Assembly (NCBI RefSeq): GCF_014202995.1
Contig: NZ_JACHIA010000003.1
Coordinates: 558,001-622,000, forward strand
Reading direction: 5' to 3'
From: Longimicrobium terrae
GTDB taxonomy: Bacteria > Gemmatimonadota > Gemmatimonadetes > Longimicrobiales > Longimicrobiaceae
DNA length: 64,000 nucleotides
Of the stretch, positions 25,920 to 35,059 are shown one piece after another. The notes beneath the pieces were generated by a model. That model saw only the letters and a program-made list of their open reading frames with translations. It made no database searches and was not told the DNA's origin. The position numbers and the translations under genes are program-made. How positions within the stretch are numbered: position 1 is the stretch's first letter; every line of letters starts with the position of its first letter.

Positions 25920-26520
25920 CAGAGGGACGGGGGAAAGTGCGTGAGTGCGGGGTGAAGAAGTGCGTGAGTGCGGGGTGCGTGAGTGCGTTGCAGGCGGGTG
26001 CGCGGGGGCGAATGTGCACCGGGGGAGACGGGCTCCGGGGCGGCCCCCACCCGGGCCGGCACCACCGGCCCACCCTCCCCCAAAAAAGACTGGGGGAGGG
26101 TTGGGGCGCGGCGGAAAACCTCGCGCGGATCCCGGAATCCGCGGCGCGCCGAGGTGTCCTGAGCGGATAAATCCGCCGCTCAAACGACGCAAAGCCCCGA
26201 CACGGCGCTATTCGCGCGCCGTTCGGGGCTTCAACTGCCTTGGGGATCGCGCGGACGACGATTGCACAGTCCGCGCAGGCGGACTTCGTGTGTTTCGAGG
26301 CGCGGTTTCAACCGCCGGACGGGATCCCGCCGCCCGCGCCGTGGCTTCCCCCGCGCCAATCTGGGGTGTGCTCCCTCTCCCACATCCGTTCGTGGGAGAG
26401 GGTCGTCGTGCGCAGCACGCGGGGTGAGGGCGTCACTCCCGGACGCGCACCATCCTTCGCCCACGCGCCGGGGTCTCCCCTCTCCGTGCGCAGTTTGCAC
26501 GGGGAGGGGCCGGGGGCATA
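25920..26520. repeat. Composite repeat island B
   Basis: There is no gene between uppS and galK. The gap holds GTGCGTGAGTGCGG strings (25936-25990), a 60-bp unit (26041-26100), a REP-like palindrome (26161-26240), a 55-bp unit (26267-26321) and two hairpin strings of CTCTCCCAC/GTGGGAGAG and CTCCCCTCTCCGTGC/GCACGGGGAGG type (26378-26515). The modules are those of island A in mirrored order and opposite orientation; the 60-bp unit looks identical. Confidence 0.8.
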
Positions 26521-26640
26521 GGCGTCAACTTTATTTTGCAAAGTTTATTCGCGACGGCTAATTCGACCAGATTTCGCCAGCTTTGCGCCACCGTGAATGT
26601 AAAAATACGGGGCTAAGAGGGCTCGATATGGCTTAAGTTC
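26520..26640. other. AT-rich patch downstream of galK
   Basis: About 120 bp has visibly lower GC than the rest of the window (for example AACTTTATTTTGCAAAGTT, itself a hairpin with AACTTT/AAAGTT arms, and TGTAAAAATACGGGGC). No ORF or clear promoter was identified. It may be a fragment of acquired DNA at the edge of the sugar island. Confidence 0.4.
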
Positions 26641-26732
26641 GCGCCTATGGGGGCCGGGGGAGGGGCCTCCCGGCCCGCCGCACTCGCCGAACCCGTCCTC
26701 CACACCGACCCGTCGTTCGCCCCGCGAACCTC

Positions 26733-27899
26733 CTACGCCGCGTACTCCATCTGCTCCAGCGACGCACCCTCGGACGCGGAGCAGACGTACACGCGCGCCT
26801 CCAGGTCCGTGGCGCGCTGGTAGTCCGCCGCAACGGAGGCCGCGAACGCCTCCGCGCCCTCGGTCTGCACCAGCGCCACCGCGCATCCGCCAAAGCCCGC
26901 GCCCGTCATCCGCGCGCCGTAGCAGGCACCCTGCGCCTGCGCCAGTTCCACGATCACGTCCAGCTCGCGACGCGACACCTCGAAGTCGTCGCGCAGGCTG
27001 GCGTGGCTGGCGTTCATCAGGTCGCCCACGCGCGCGGCGTCGTTGCGCTCCAGCGCCTCGGCGGCCTCCAGCGTGCGCTCGATCTCCGTCACCACGTGGC
27101 GGGCGCGCTTGCGGATCAGCGGCGGCAGCGACTCCGCCCGCGCCTCGAACTTCGCCCGCGTCACGTCGCGCAGCGCGGGCACGCCCAGCGCGGCGGCGGC
27201 CTCCTCGCAGTGGCGGCGGCGGTCGTTGTAGGCGCTGTCCACCAGGCCGCGCCGCGTGGCCGTATCCAGGATCACCACCGAGGTGCCCGCCGGCACGGGA
27301 ACGGAGCGCGTTTCCAGCGAGCGGCAGTCGATGAGCAGCGCGTGGCCGGCCTCGCCAGCGGCGCTGATCATCTGGTCCATGATCCCGCAGTACACGCCGA
27401 TCCACTCGTTTTCCGCCCGCTGCGCCATCAAAGCCATCTCCCGCGGCTCCCAGTGCAGCCCGCTGAGGGCGGCAAATGCGCGCGCGGAGGCCAGCTCAAA
27501 GGCCGCGCTGGAAGACAGGCCGGCGCCGATGGGCACGTCGCCCGCCGTCACCCCGTCCCACCCCTTGAGGTTGCGGTCGCGCTTCTGCAGCGCCCACGCC
27601 ACCGCCTGCACGTAGTCCATCCACTCCATTCCGGAGCTGGCCAGGTGCATGAGGTCAAACTCGCGCTCTTCGTCAAAGTCCAGCGAATGAATGCGGACCT
27701 TGTAGTCTTCGCGCGGGCGCAGGGCGATCCACACGGCCCGGTCGATGGCCATGGGCAGCACGAAGCCGTCGTTGTAGTCGGTGTGCTCGCCGATCAGGTT
27801 CACGCGGCCGGGGGCGCGGGCCACAAAAGCCGGCGCGCCGCCGTAGCGCTCCTCGAAGGCCCGCACCACCGCGGACCGCAACCCGTTGTCGCTCGTCAT
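26733..27899 (-). CDS. galK: Galactokinase
   Basis: The product has 388 residues from ATG 27899 (a TTG 15 nt upstream is also in frame). The GHMP-kinase motifs are clear: the galactokinase signature GRVNLIGEHTDYNDGFVLP near residue 27, the ATP loop PIGAGLSSSAAFELA, and the C-terminal ARMTGAGFGGCAVAL. It phosphorylates alpha-D-galactose at C1. It lies last in the galT-galE-galK operon, 18 nt after galE. Confidence 0.97.
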   Translation of the reverse strand: MTSDNGLRSAVVRAFEERYGGAPAFVARAPGRVNLIGEHTDYNDGFVLPMAIDRAVWIALRPREDYKVRIHSLDFDEEREFDLMHLASSGMEWMDYVQAVAWALQKRDRNLKGWDGVTAGDVPIGAGLSSSAAFELASARAFAALSGLHWEPREMALMAQRAENEWIGVYCGIMDQMISAAGEAGHALLIDCRSLETRSVPVPAGTSVVILDTATRRGLVDSAYNDRRRHCEEAAAALGVPALRDVTRAKFEARAESLPPLIRKRARHVVTEIERTLEAAEALERNDAARVGDLMNASHASLRDDFEVSRRELDVIVELAQAQGACYGARMTGAGFGGCAVALVQTEGAEAFAASVAADYQRATDLEARVYVCSASEGASLEQMEYAA

Positions 27900-27917
27900 G
27901 GAAGCCGAAATCAAAGG

Positions 27918-28916
27918 TCAGGAGGCGTGGGGAGCGCGGTCGCCGTAGCCGCGCGGATGCGACTGGTGCCACGCCCAGGCGCTTTCCACGATGGTGCGCA
28001 GGTCGTCGTACCTGGGCGACCAGCCCAGCTCGCCGCGAATGCGTTCGCTGGAGGCCACCAGCACGGCCGGATCACCGGGGCGCCGGGGGCCGACCGTGGC
28101 GGGAATGGCGTGGCCGGTGACGGCGCGGCAGGTCTCGATGACCTCGCGCACGCTGAAGCCGGTGCCGCTTCCCAGGTTGTAGGTGCGGCTGCCGCCGTCC
28201 AGCGCGTGCAGCGCGCGGATGTGCGCGTCCGCCAGGTCCGCCACGTGGACGTAGTCGCGGATGCAGGTGCCGTCCGGCGTGTCGTAGTCGTCCCCGAAGA
28301 TCGTCACATGCTCGCGCTGGCCCAGGGCGACCTGCAGGACCAGGGGGATGAGGTGCGTTTCCGGATCGTGGTCTTCGCCCAGGTCGGGGCTGAGCGCGCC
28401 GCACGCGTTGAAGTAGCGCAGCGCGGCGTAGCGCATTCCGAAGCGGTCGTCCATCCAGTGAAGGATACGCTCCAGGATGAACTTGGACTCGCCGTACGGG
28501 CTGCCCGGCGAAATCGTCGTTTCTTCGTCGATCAGGTCGCGGTCCGGCTGGCCGAACAGGTTGGCGGTGGAGGACAGGATGAAGCGCCGCACCCCGTGGT
28601 CCACCGCGCTTTCCAGCAGGTTCAGGCCGCAGCGCACGTTGTTCCCCAGGTGGCGGAAGGGGAACTCCATCGACTCGCCCACCAGCGTGTGCGAGGCGAA
28701 GTGCAGAATGCCCTCCGGCCGGTGCTCCGAGAGCGCCGCGTCGATGGCGCCGCGCTCCGACAGGTCGCCTTCGATGAGGACGGCGTCCGGGTGGACGGCG
28801 GCGCGGTGGCCCTGCGTGAGGTTGTCGAAGACCACCACTTCGTCGCCGCCCGCCACCAACTGGTGGACCACGGCGCTTCCGATGTATCCGGCGCCGCCGG
28901 TGACCAGAACCTTCAT
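27918..28916 (-). CDS. galE: UDP-glucose 4-epimerase
   Basis: The product has 332 residues. The NAD-binding [14 protein letters not shown] starts at residue 7; the catalytic YxxxK is [11 protein letters not shown], with Ser in [35 protein letters not shown] is typical of GalE. It interconverts UDP-galactose and UDP-glucose, feeding galactose into metabolism and supplying UDP-galactose to glycans. Its ATG overlaps the galT stop (ATGA). Confidence 0.97.
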   Translation of the reverse strand: MKVLVTGGAGYIGSAVVHQLVAGGDEVVVFDNLTQGHRAAVHPDAVLIEGDLSERGAIDAALSEHRPEGILHFASHTLVGESMEFPFRHLGNNVRCGLNLLESAVDHGVRRFILSSTANLFGQPDRDLIDEETTISPGSPYGESKFILERILHWMDDRFGMRYAALRYFNACGALSPDLGEDHDPETHLIPLVLQVALGQREHVTIFGDDYDTPDGTCIRDYVHVADLADAHIRALHALDGGSRTYNLGSGTGFSVREVIETCRAVTGHAIPATVGPRRPGDPAVLVASSERIRGELGWSPRYDDLRTIVESAWAWHQSHPRGYGDRAPHAS

Positions 28917-29971
28917 CGCACACCTCCGCTTTCCGCCACGTCACGCAGGCGCGCGGCGCTGGATTCCGGCGTCACGTCGCGCTGGGGCTCGCCCATCATC
29001 TCGTATCCGACCATGAATTTCTTGACCGTCGCGCTGCGCAGAAGGGGTGGATAAAAGTGCATGTGCAGGTGCCACTCCGGGTGCGGTTCGCCGTCCGTGG
29101 GCGCCTGGTGGATGCCGGCGGAGTACGGAAACGAGACACCGAACAGCGCGTCGTACCGCCCCGTCAGCCGCTTGAGCACGTCCGCCAGCCCGTCGCGCTC
29201 CTCGGACGAAAGCGCCGTCAGGTCGCGCGCGGGACGCCGGCTGATGACGATGGTCTCGAACGGCCACACGGCCCAGAACGGAACCAGCGCGACGAAGTGG
29301 TCGTTCTCGACCACGATCCGCTCGGCGAGATCCAGCTCGAGAGCGAGGTAGTCCGCCAGCAGCGTGCGTCCATGCGCGGCAAAGTGCTCGGCCTGGCGTT
29401 CGCCCTCGCGCGCGGCGGCCATGGGCACGGAGCGCTGCGCCCAGATCTGGCCGTGCGGATGGGGATTGCTGCACCCCATCATTTCCCCCTTGTTCTCAAA
29501 GATCTGCACGTGGCCGATCTCCGGCAGGGCGCCCAGCCGCGCGTATTCGTCCGCCCACAGATCCACCACGCCGCGGATGGCGGGCACTGCCATCTGCGGC
29601 AGCGACAGATCGTGCCGCGGGCTGAAGCAGATGACGCGGCAGATGCCCGGCTCCGTGCGCGCCCGCAGCAGCCCGCCGATTTCCGTCTGCGCGTCGCCCG
29701 TGTCCGGCCGGAGCGCGGCGAAGTCGTTGTCGAAGACGAAGGTGCCGGCGTAATCCGGGTTGTGCTCGCCGCCCGCGCGCTCGTTGCCGGGGCACAGGTA
29801 GCAGGTGGGATCGTGCGCGGGGCGCGTGTCGGCGGGGATCGCCTCGGTCTGGCCCTGCCACGGGCGCTTGGCGCGGTGCGGGGATACGAGCACCCACTCG
29901 CCGGTGAGCAGGTTCAGCCGGCGGTGCGGGTTGTCGCCCAGCGCGTCCAGCCCGGTGGATGCGTCAGCCAT
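28913..29971 (-). CDS. galT: Galactose-1-phosphate uridylyltransferase
   Basis: The product has 352 residues. The active-site motif is [14 protein letters not shown], with the nucleophilic His in HPH. The N-terminal zinc site [15 protein letters not shown] and the C-terminal [28 protein letters not shown] are also present. It transfers UMP between UDP-glucose and galactose-1-phosphate. GGAG precedes ATG 29971. First gene of galTEK; its upstream region is filled with repeats. Confidence 0.97.
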   Translation of the reverse strand: MADASTGLDALGDNPHRRLNLLTGEWVLVSPHRAKRPWQGQTEAIPADTRPAHDPTCYLCPGNERAGGEHNPDYAGTFVFDNDFAALRPDTGDAQTEIGGLLRARTEPGICRVICFSPRHDLSLPQMAVPAIRGVVDLWADEYARLGALPEIGHVQIFENKGEMMGCSNPHPHGQIWAQRSVPMAAAREGERQAEHFAAHGRTLLADYLALELDLAERIVVENDHFVALVPFWAVWPFETIVISRRPARDLTALSSEERDGLADVLKRLTGRYDALFGVSFPYSAGIHQAPTDGEPHPEWHLHMHFYPPLLRSATVKKFMVGYEMMGEPQRDVTPESSAARLRDVAESGGVR

Positions 29972-30104
29972 GCGCCGAACTCCGCCGTACGTCTGTGATC
30001 ATCACGATCGCGTCCCTTCCCGTCATCGCCTGCACGATCATCTGCTTCCCGCTCCAAAGTGGGTCGAATGTGATCAGGATCGCGCGTCTGACTTTTGATC
30101 CATG

Positions 30105-30540
30105 GACTGCTGGGGCGACTGAAGTCGCGGCAACAACTGCGCGAAGTCCGCCTGCGCGGACTGTGGCCGCAGGTTCGGTTCGTTCCGACGGGACCACGCG
30201 CGTTCCACCTCGTCGCGGTCCGCGCATCGCGATGATTCTGGCGCCTCGGCCATCCAGAAGCCGGCGAGCTCACCATTGCGCGGGCGGCGAAATCCGCATC
30301 CAGGAGCGATTGAAATCGCCGCTGGAAAGGCACGAAGTCCGCCTGCGCGGACTGCCGCCGAAATCTCCATGCGTGCGGCCCGCTTCGGCGTTGCCGGAGG
30401 CTTTACGCCGCGCGGAGGCCTCCACAGCCTTCGAGGAATTCGCCGCGGCGTGAGAACGGCACCTCGGCCGCCGATGCAGTCCGCGCAGGCGGACTTCGTG
30501 CTGGTCCAGCGGCGAATTCATTCGCTCCTGGATTTGCGGA
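30105..30540. repeat. Three REP-like hairpin modules
   Basis: This is the 644-bp gap upstream of galT. Each module pairs GAAGTCCGCCTGCGCGGACT (30147-30166, 30335-30354; reversed at 30478-30497) with a companion stem such as GCGACTGAAGTCGC, GCGATTGAAATCGC or GCGAATTCATTCGC. They belong to the same family as the 55-bp unit in the repeat islands. No gene seen. A galTEK promoter was not identified. Confidence 0.75.
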
Positions 30541-30615
30541 CACGCCGGGCTTGGCTTGGATCGTCTCATTTCGCCGCGTGCCTCGGCCGCGGCGATCTTC
30601 GCGTGCTTCCGCCGT

Positions 30616-32058
30616 CTACTCCGCCGCGCGGATGCCCACATGGTCGCCGTTCATGACGAGCGGAACCGTAAGCAGGGCGCGGAATTCGTTGTATCCCGTG
30701 CGGCCCGGAAAAAAGGCGTGCAGAAACAGCCACGGACCGCCATCCGGACCCTGCGCCACGGACGGATGCCCCGGCCCCCACCATTCCGCCGTGGATCGCA
30801 GAAGCGGTCCCGGCAGCTTGCGATACGGCCCCAGCGGCGCGTCCGCCACCGCCGCGCCGATGCCGTAGCGCGAGGTGGAAAAGTCGTTGCCGGCGTAGAA
30901 CAGGTAGTATTTGCCGCCACAGGACGCGACCCACACGCCCTCGATCAGGTGCGCCTCCCACTCCTGATCGTTTTCCAGCACCAGCGTCCGCTCCCCTTCC
31001 AGCCCCAGCCCGTCCGCCGTCAGGCGCTGCGCCCAGATCGGCGTGCGCATGGCGTGCAGGACGGCGTCGATGGCATCACGCACATCATTTTCCGTCTCCC
31101 GCGCGTGCAGTTCGGCAAGGCGGGCGCGGACTTCGGAGAAGCGGCCGGTGACGGCTTCTACCAGGGGCTGATGGACAAAGAAGTTTTCCATCGGCTCGCG
31201 CGTGCGCACCCACGGCCACAGCGCGGCGATCAGCGACGCGGTGCGCTGGTCCTCATCCGCCGGAAACAGTTCGGCGATCAGGCGGCCGTGCTCGAACAGC
31301 AGCTTGTGGAGAAGACGCGGCCAGACGCCGTTGGTGTCTTCCTTCCAGAACAGCCACGCATCGCCATCTTCCACCAGCACGTGCGCGTCGATCACCCCGC
31401 CGCGCAGCAGCGGCTGGTCCGGCGTGGTGAACGGGCCGTGCGGCGTGGGCGCGGTCGCCACGCCGATGGCCAGGTCCAGCCCGTCCTTTTCGCGCGCGGC
31501 GAAGTAGACGCGGTACTCGCCGCCCACCTCGTGCATCTCCGGCGCCCAGTAGTCGCTCATTCCCGCGCCGTCGGACGCCCACGCCGGCTTGTGCCCGGCG
31601 GGAAAGACGAAGCCGGTCAGCTCCCAGTCCCGCAGATCACGCGAGCGCGCGACGGGAAAGGAGTCGGGCGCGTCGTTGGAGGTGGCGACGAGCCAGTACC
31701 ACGGCCCATCCTCTCCCGCCACGCGGATGACGGCGGGATCGCCGTACCCGTGCAGCACGCGCGGCGACAGGTTCTCCGTCAGCAGCGGTTGATACGGCGC
31801 GGTGAAGGACGGGATTTCCGCGGGACGCCGGTTGCGCGGCATCCGCGTGCGGAACCGCGCGGACACGGCCGCGTGGAAATCCAGATACCCGTTGTGCGTG
31901 CGTTCCCGGACGGCAAAGGACTCTGTCACCACCGCGCCGGACGCGTCCGGGCCAGTGACGGCCATCGTCCGCCCATCCTCCGCGACCGTCACATCGAACG
32001 CGAACGGCGCGTCCGCGGGTGACGGGAAACGAGCTTCGTGCGCCACGCGTTCCGTCAC
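30616..32058 (-). CDS. GH43-type glycosidase, no signal peptide
   Basis: The product has 480 residues from GTG 32058, whose GTG and the upstream stop overlap (GTGA). After an N-terminal extension of about 95 residues, the five-bladed propeller starts at HGYGDPAVIRV (catalytic Asp base), followed by YWAPEMHEVGGEYRVYFAAREKDGLDLAIGVA, a region with IDAHVLVEDG, and EAHLIEGVWVASCGGKYYLFYAG. GH43 enzymes hydrolyse alpha-L-arabinofuranosides, beta-xylosides or beta-galactans by inversion. With no export signal it probably acts in the cytoplasm on imported oligomers. Exact substrate not determinable. Confidence 0.82.
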   Translation of the reverse strand: MTERVAHEARFPSPADAPFAFDVTVAEDGRTMAVTGPDASGAVVTESFAVRERTHNGYLDFHAAVSARFRTRMPRNRRPAEIPSFTAPYQPLLTENLSPRVLHGYGDPAVIRVAGEDGPWYWLVATSNDAPDSFPVARSRDLRDWELTGFVFPAGHKPAWASDGAGMSDYWAPEMHEVGGEYRVYFAAREKDGLDLAIGVATAPTPHGPFTTPDQPLLRGGVIDAHVLVEDGDAWLFWKEDTNGVWPRLLHKLLFEHGRLIAELFPADEDQRTASLIAALWPWVRTREPMENFFVHQPLVEAVTGRFSEVRARLAELHARETENDVRDAIDAVLHAMRTPIWAQRLTADGLGLEGERTLVLENDQEWEAHLIEGVWVASCGGKYYLFYAGNDFSTSRYGIGAAVADAPLGPYRKLPGPLLRSTAEWWGPGHPSVAQGPDGGPWLFLHAFFPGRTGYNEFRALLTVPLVMNGDHVGIRAAE

Positions 32059-33197
32059 TGCGTGCACGGCTCGCCGGACGGGACCGGCAGGGCCACGCCG
32101 GACGCCACGGGCTGCCCGAAGTCCGGCGATCCGTCCGCGCGCCAGGTGAAGCGCTGCGCGCGGATGACGCGGTTCCAGTTGGGCCCGGTATCCACCTTGG
32201 CGTGGTAGATGATCCAGTCCTCGGTCCCGTCTGGCGACTTGGTGAACCCATTGTGGCCGGGGCCGTACACCTCGTTGGCTTCGGCGAACACCGGCCCGCT
32301 CTTGGTCCAGCTGGAGGGCTGCAGCGGATCGGTTCCCGTCAGGCGCAGCTGCCCCAGCCGGTACGCGCGCGTCCACGACTCACGGGTGGAGTAGATGACG
32401 AACGCGTGGCCGTTGTGCTCCAGCACCTGCGGCCCCTCGTTCAGATCCAGCCCGTCGGTGGGATCCACGCGGCGCTCCCAACTTTCCGTGGGCGACGAGA
32501 TGCGCACGCGCGGCCCGCTGATCGTCGACGGGTTGGACATGCGCGCCACGTAGATGAACTGCGGCGTGCGCGCCACCGGCGTGTTGTTGTCCCACCCGGA
32601 CCAGAAGCCGTACAGCTGCCCGTTCAGGCGGTGGACGGTGAAGTCGATGGCCCACACGTCGTCGGCGCGGGTGGCGAGGTCGCCGCCGGTGTCCAGCGCG
32701 CCCAGATCTTCCCACGCGCCGCGCGGATCGTTTCCGGCCGCGCGCAGCACGCCGGCGCGCTGGTAGATGAACGGCGCGTCCTGCGGGCCGGGGCGGCCGC
32801 CGGCGTAGTAGATGTACCAGCGCCCGTCGACGAAGCGGATTTCCGGCGCCCAGATGTGCGTCTGGTTCCACCCGGTCTCGGGGGAGGTCCACACCTGCAC
32901 GCTGTCGCGCATGGGATCGGTGAGCTTTCTCGACCGGAACACCCAGATGCTGCTACGTTGTCCCTCGCCGGGATTCTTGCCCTGCGCCATGTAGTAGAAC
33001 CCGTCGCGGAACTCCACCCACGGGTCCGCGCCGCGCGCCACCGGATTGGTGAACGTGCACGAGCCGCCGGACGCGGCCGCCACGGGCGCCGGCGACTCCG
33101 GCGACTGCGCGGCGGGGGCGCACGCGGCGAACGACGCGGCACCGAACAGGGCGAATCCGGCACGGGCGAGCAACACCTGACCACGACTGCGAATCAT
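32055..33197 (-). CDS. GH43 lipoprotein glycosidase
   Basis: The product has 380 residues. The signal peptide MIRSRGQVLLARAGFALFGA runs into lipobox SFAAC (Cys26), so it is anchored by lipid, probably at the outer membrane. The propeller begins FTNPVARGADPWVEF (catalytic Asp) and includes HIWAPEIRFVDGRWYIYYAGG, AIDFTVHRLNGQLYGFWSG and EGPQVLEHNGHAFVIYSTRES, where the Glu is a good candidate acid. GAGAGGA precedes ATG 33197. It is a close paralogue of the gene at 47334 and is followed with overlap by the signal-less GH43. Confidence 0.9.
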   Translation of the reverse strand: MIRSRGQVLLARAGFALFGAASFAACAPAAQSPESPAPVAAASGGSCTFTNPVARGADPWVEFRDGFYYMAQGKNPGEGQRSSIWVFRSRKLTDPMRDSVQVWTSPETGWNQTHIWAPEIRFVDGRWYIYYAGGRPGPQDAPFIYQRAGVLRAAGNDPRGAWEDLGALDTGGDLATRADDVWAIDFTVHRLNGQLYGFWSGWDNNTPVARTPQFIYVARMSNPSTISGPRVRISSPTESWERRVDPTDGLDLNEGPQVLEHNGHAFVIYSTRESWTRAYRLGQLRLTGTDPLQPSSWTKSGPVFAEANEVYGPGHNGFTKSPDGTEDWIIYHAKVDTGPNWNRVIRAQRFTWRADGSPDFGQPVASGVALPVPSGEPCTQ

Positions 33198-33199
33198 CG

Positions 33200-34252
33200 A
33201 TGCAATCCTCTCTGCGTGTTCCCGGGCCGGTGAGCTACCGGCCCCTGTACCCGGAAGCCGCCGACCAGGGCGATCCCTATCTGCTCGCCATTCCCGAGGG
33301 CGTGGCGGCGGCGCACCGCTACTACGTCTACGTGACGCGCGACGAAACCAGCGACGGCCGCGGCGGCACCGCGTCGGCGGGCGCCTTTCCCGCGTTCGCC
33401 TCCGACGATCTGGAAACGTGGCGCCCCATCGGCCCCACGCTGGCCGGCGACGCCACGAAGTACGCCTTCTGGGCGCCGTGCGTGCGCTACGTGGCCGGAC
33501 TGGAGCGGCCGTACGTGATGCTGTACTCGCACGGCGCCGGGCTGGGCGAGCAGGCCCACATCGGCCACCAGATCCGCCGGGCGGACGCCGAGCAGCCGGA
33601 AGGGCCGTTCATCGACACCGGCCACGTCCTTACGCCCGACGCGGATTTCGCCATCGACGCCGATGTGTACGCCGGGCCGGACGGGGTGATGCGGATGGCG
33701 TACGCCATCGACTTCATTCAGGACGAGCCGTACGGCACCGGCATCGTGGAAGTCGCCATCAACGACGACCTTACGCGCGTCCTCTCGTCCCCCGCCCTGC
33801 TGGCGCGCCCCACGGAGCAGTGGCAGCTGTTCGATGCCACGCGGCGCCTGCCGTGGATGCACATTCCCGGCGTGGACTGGGCGACGGACACCGTGCGCTG
33901 GAGCACCGTCGAGGGCCCGGTCGGCGGCCTGACCAATCCGCAGGGCCGGCGCGTGTACCTGTACAGCGGCGGCTGCTACTACGGCTTCTACGCCGTGGGC
34001 GCGCTGGTCGAGAACGCCGCGGGCGCGCTGGAAAACGTCACGCGCGACGGCCGCGGCTTCGTGCTGGGGCAGCTGCCGGAGCACGGGTTCTACGCGCCGG
34101 GCCACTGCGACTGGTTCAAGGCGGCGGACGGGCGCGAGTGGCTGGTCACGCACGCCCGGTTCGGCTCGCCCACCGCGCCGCGCAACGCCGCGCTCGTGGA
34201 GCTGCGCTGGGATGCGGACGGCCTTCCGTACTGCCCCAGGCCGGGGGAGTAG
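33200..34252 (+). CDS. GH43-like glycosidase, no signal peptide
   Basis: The product has 350 residues from ATG 33200; a GTG at 33230 is an alternative, and neither has a clear ribosome site. There is no signal peptide. AADQGDPYLLAIPEG has the Asp typical of the clan start, followed by YVYVTRDE, then TKYAFWAPCVRYVAG, FAIDADVYAGPDGVMRMAYAIDF and YGFYAVGALVEN. This is a GH43/DUF377-type propeller, probably cytoplasmic. It is transcribed divergently from the GH43 lipoprotein gene with only 2 bp between the two ATGs. Confidence 0.75.
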   Translation: MQSSLRVPGPVSYRPLYPEAADQGDPYLLAIPEGVAAAHRYYVYVTRDETSDGRGGTASAGAFPAFASDDLETWRPIGPTLAGDATKYAFWAPCVRYVAGLERPYVMLYSHGAGLGEQAHIGHQIRRADAEQPEGPFIDTGHVLTPDADFAIDADVYAGPDGVMRMAYAIDFIQDEPYGTGIVEVAINDDLTRVLSSPALLARPTEQWQLFDATRRLPWMHIPGVDWATDTVRWSTVEGPVGGLTNPQGRRVYLYSGGCYYGFYAVGALVENAAGALENVTRDGRGFVLGQLPEHGFYAPGHCDWFKAADGREWLVTHARFGSPTAPRNAALVELRWDADGLPYCPRPGE

Positions 34253-34371
34253 GAACAACGGAAGTGCCCGGTCCCCAGTGCCCGGCGTCGATGGTTGGAC
34301 GCCGGGCGCTTCTCTCTCCTCGCCCGCACAGCGGCCGCGCTATAATTTCTCACCCGCGCATCAGCCCAGGA

Positions 34372-34593
34372 TTGTCATCCTGAGCGAGCGGCCACGCCGC
34401 ACCATCCGCGGAGCCGATGCCTGCAGCGAGTCGAAGGATCTTGCCACATCCTCTGCCCCGAGCACCGCATTCCGAGTCTGATCCACGCCCCACCTGCCGG
34501 GCACTCCGAGAGTGCCGTGGCAAGATCCTTCGACTACGCGCCAAGGTCTGGCGTGCCGGACCGTCTGGCGCGGCGCTCCGCTCAGGATGACAA
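34372..34593. repeat. MITE-like element, copy 1
   Basis: The element is 222 bp with terminal inverted repeats TTGTCATCCTGAGCG. Inner inverted arms AGTCGAAGGATCTTGCCAC and GTGGCAAGATCCTTCGACT make it a long imperfect palindrome. It encodes no protein. A second copy of the same length and orientation lies 124 bp further on. The convergent gap 34253-35059 contains only these two copies and a short AGGAGCAGGCG repeat. Confidence 0.75.
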
Positions 34594-34717
34594 TTTGGGC
34601 GCGTCGCCTTCCGAACCGCACACTTTCATTCTGAAGGAGCAGGCGCGCGCTCCTTCTATAGGAGCAGGCGCCGTCGTCTCCGTCGCGCCGACAGCGCGCG
34701 ACGCGCTGCACCTCGCG

Positions 34718-34939
34718 TTGTCATCCTGAGCGAGCGGCCATGCCGCACCCTCCCTCGCGCCGATGCCTGCAGCGAGTCGAAGGATCTTGCCACATCCTCT
34801 GCCCCGAGCACCGCATTCCGAGCCTGATCCACGCCCCACCTACCGGGCACTCCGAGAGTGCCGTGGCAAGATCCTTGACTGCGCGTCAAAGTCTGGCGTG
34901 CCGGACGGTCCGGCGGCGGCGCTCCGCTCAGGATGACAA
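34718..34939. repeat. MITE-like element, copy 2
   Basis: Second copy, also 222 bp, with the same TTGTCATCCTGAGCG ends and the same inner arm; it differs from copy 1 by roughly two dozen substitutions and two compensating one-base gaps. No target-site duplication is obvious by eye. Confidence 0.75.
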
Positions 34940-35059
34940 GGGCGATCTCAGCGCGGCTGACACGTGCAGCGGCGGCACCGTCATCACTCGGCTCGCGCCC
35001 AGGTGCGCGTACCGCTTGGGCACTTGGAACCGGGCACTGGGCACTGCTGTTTTCTTCTC

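Noticed and set aside
30270-30641. Short open frames in the region upstream of galT
   Set aside because: They are made of REP-type palindromes and show no ribosome site or domain.
34253-35059. Transposase remnant between the convergent GH43 genes
   Set aside because: Only non-coding palindromic copies are visible; no transposase motif in any frame.
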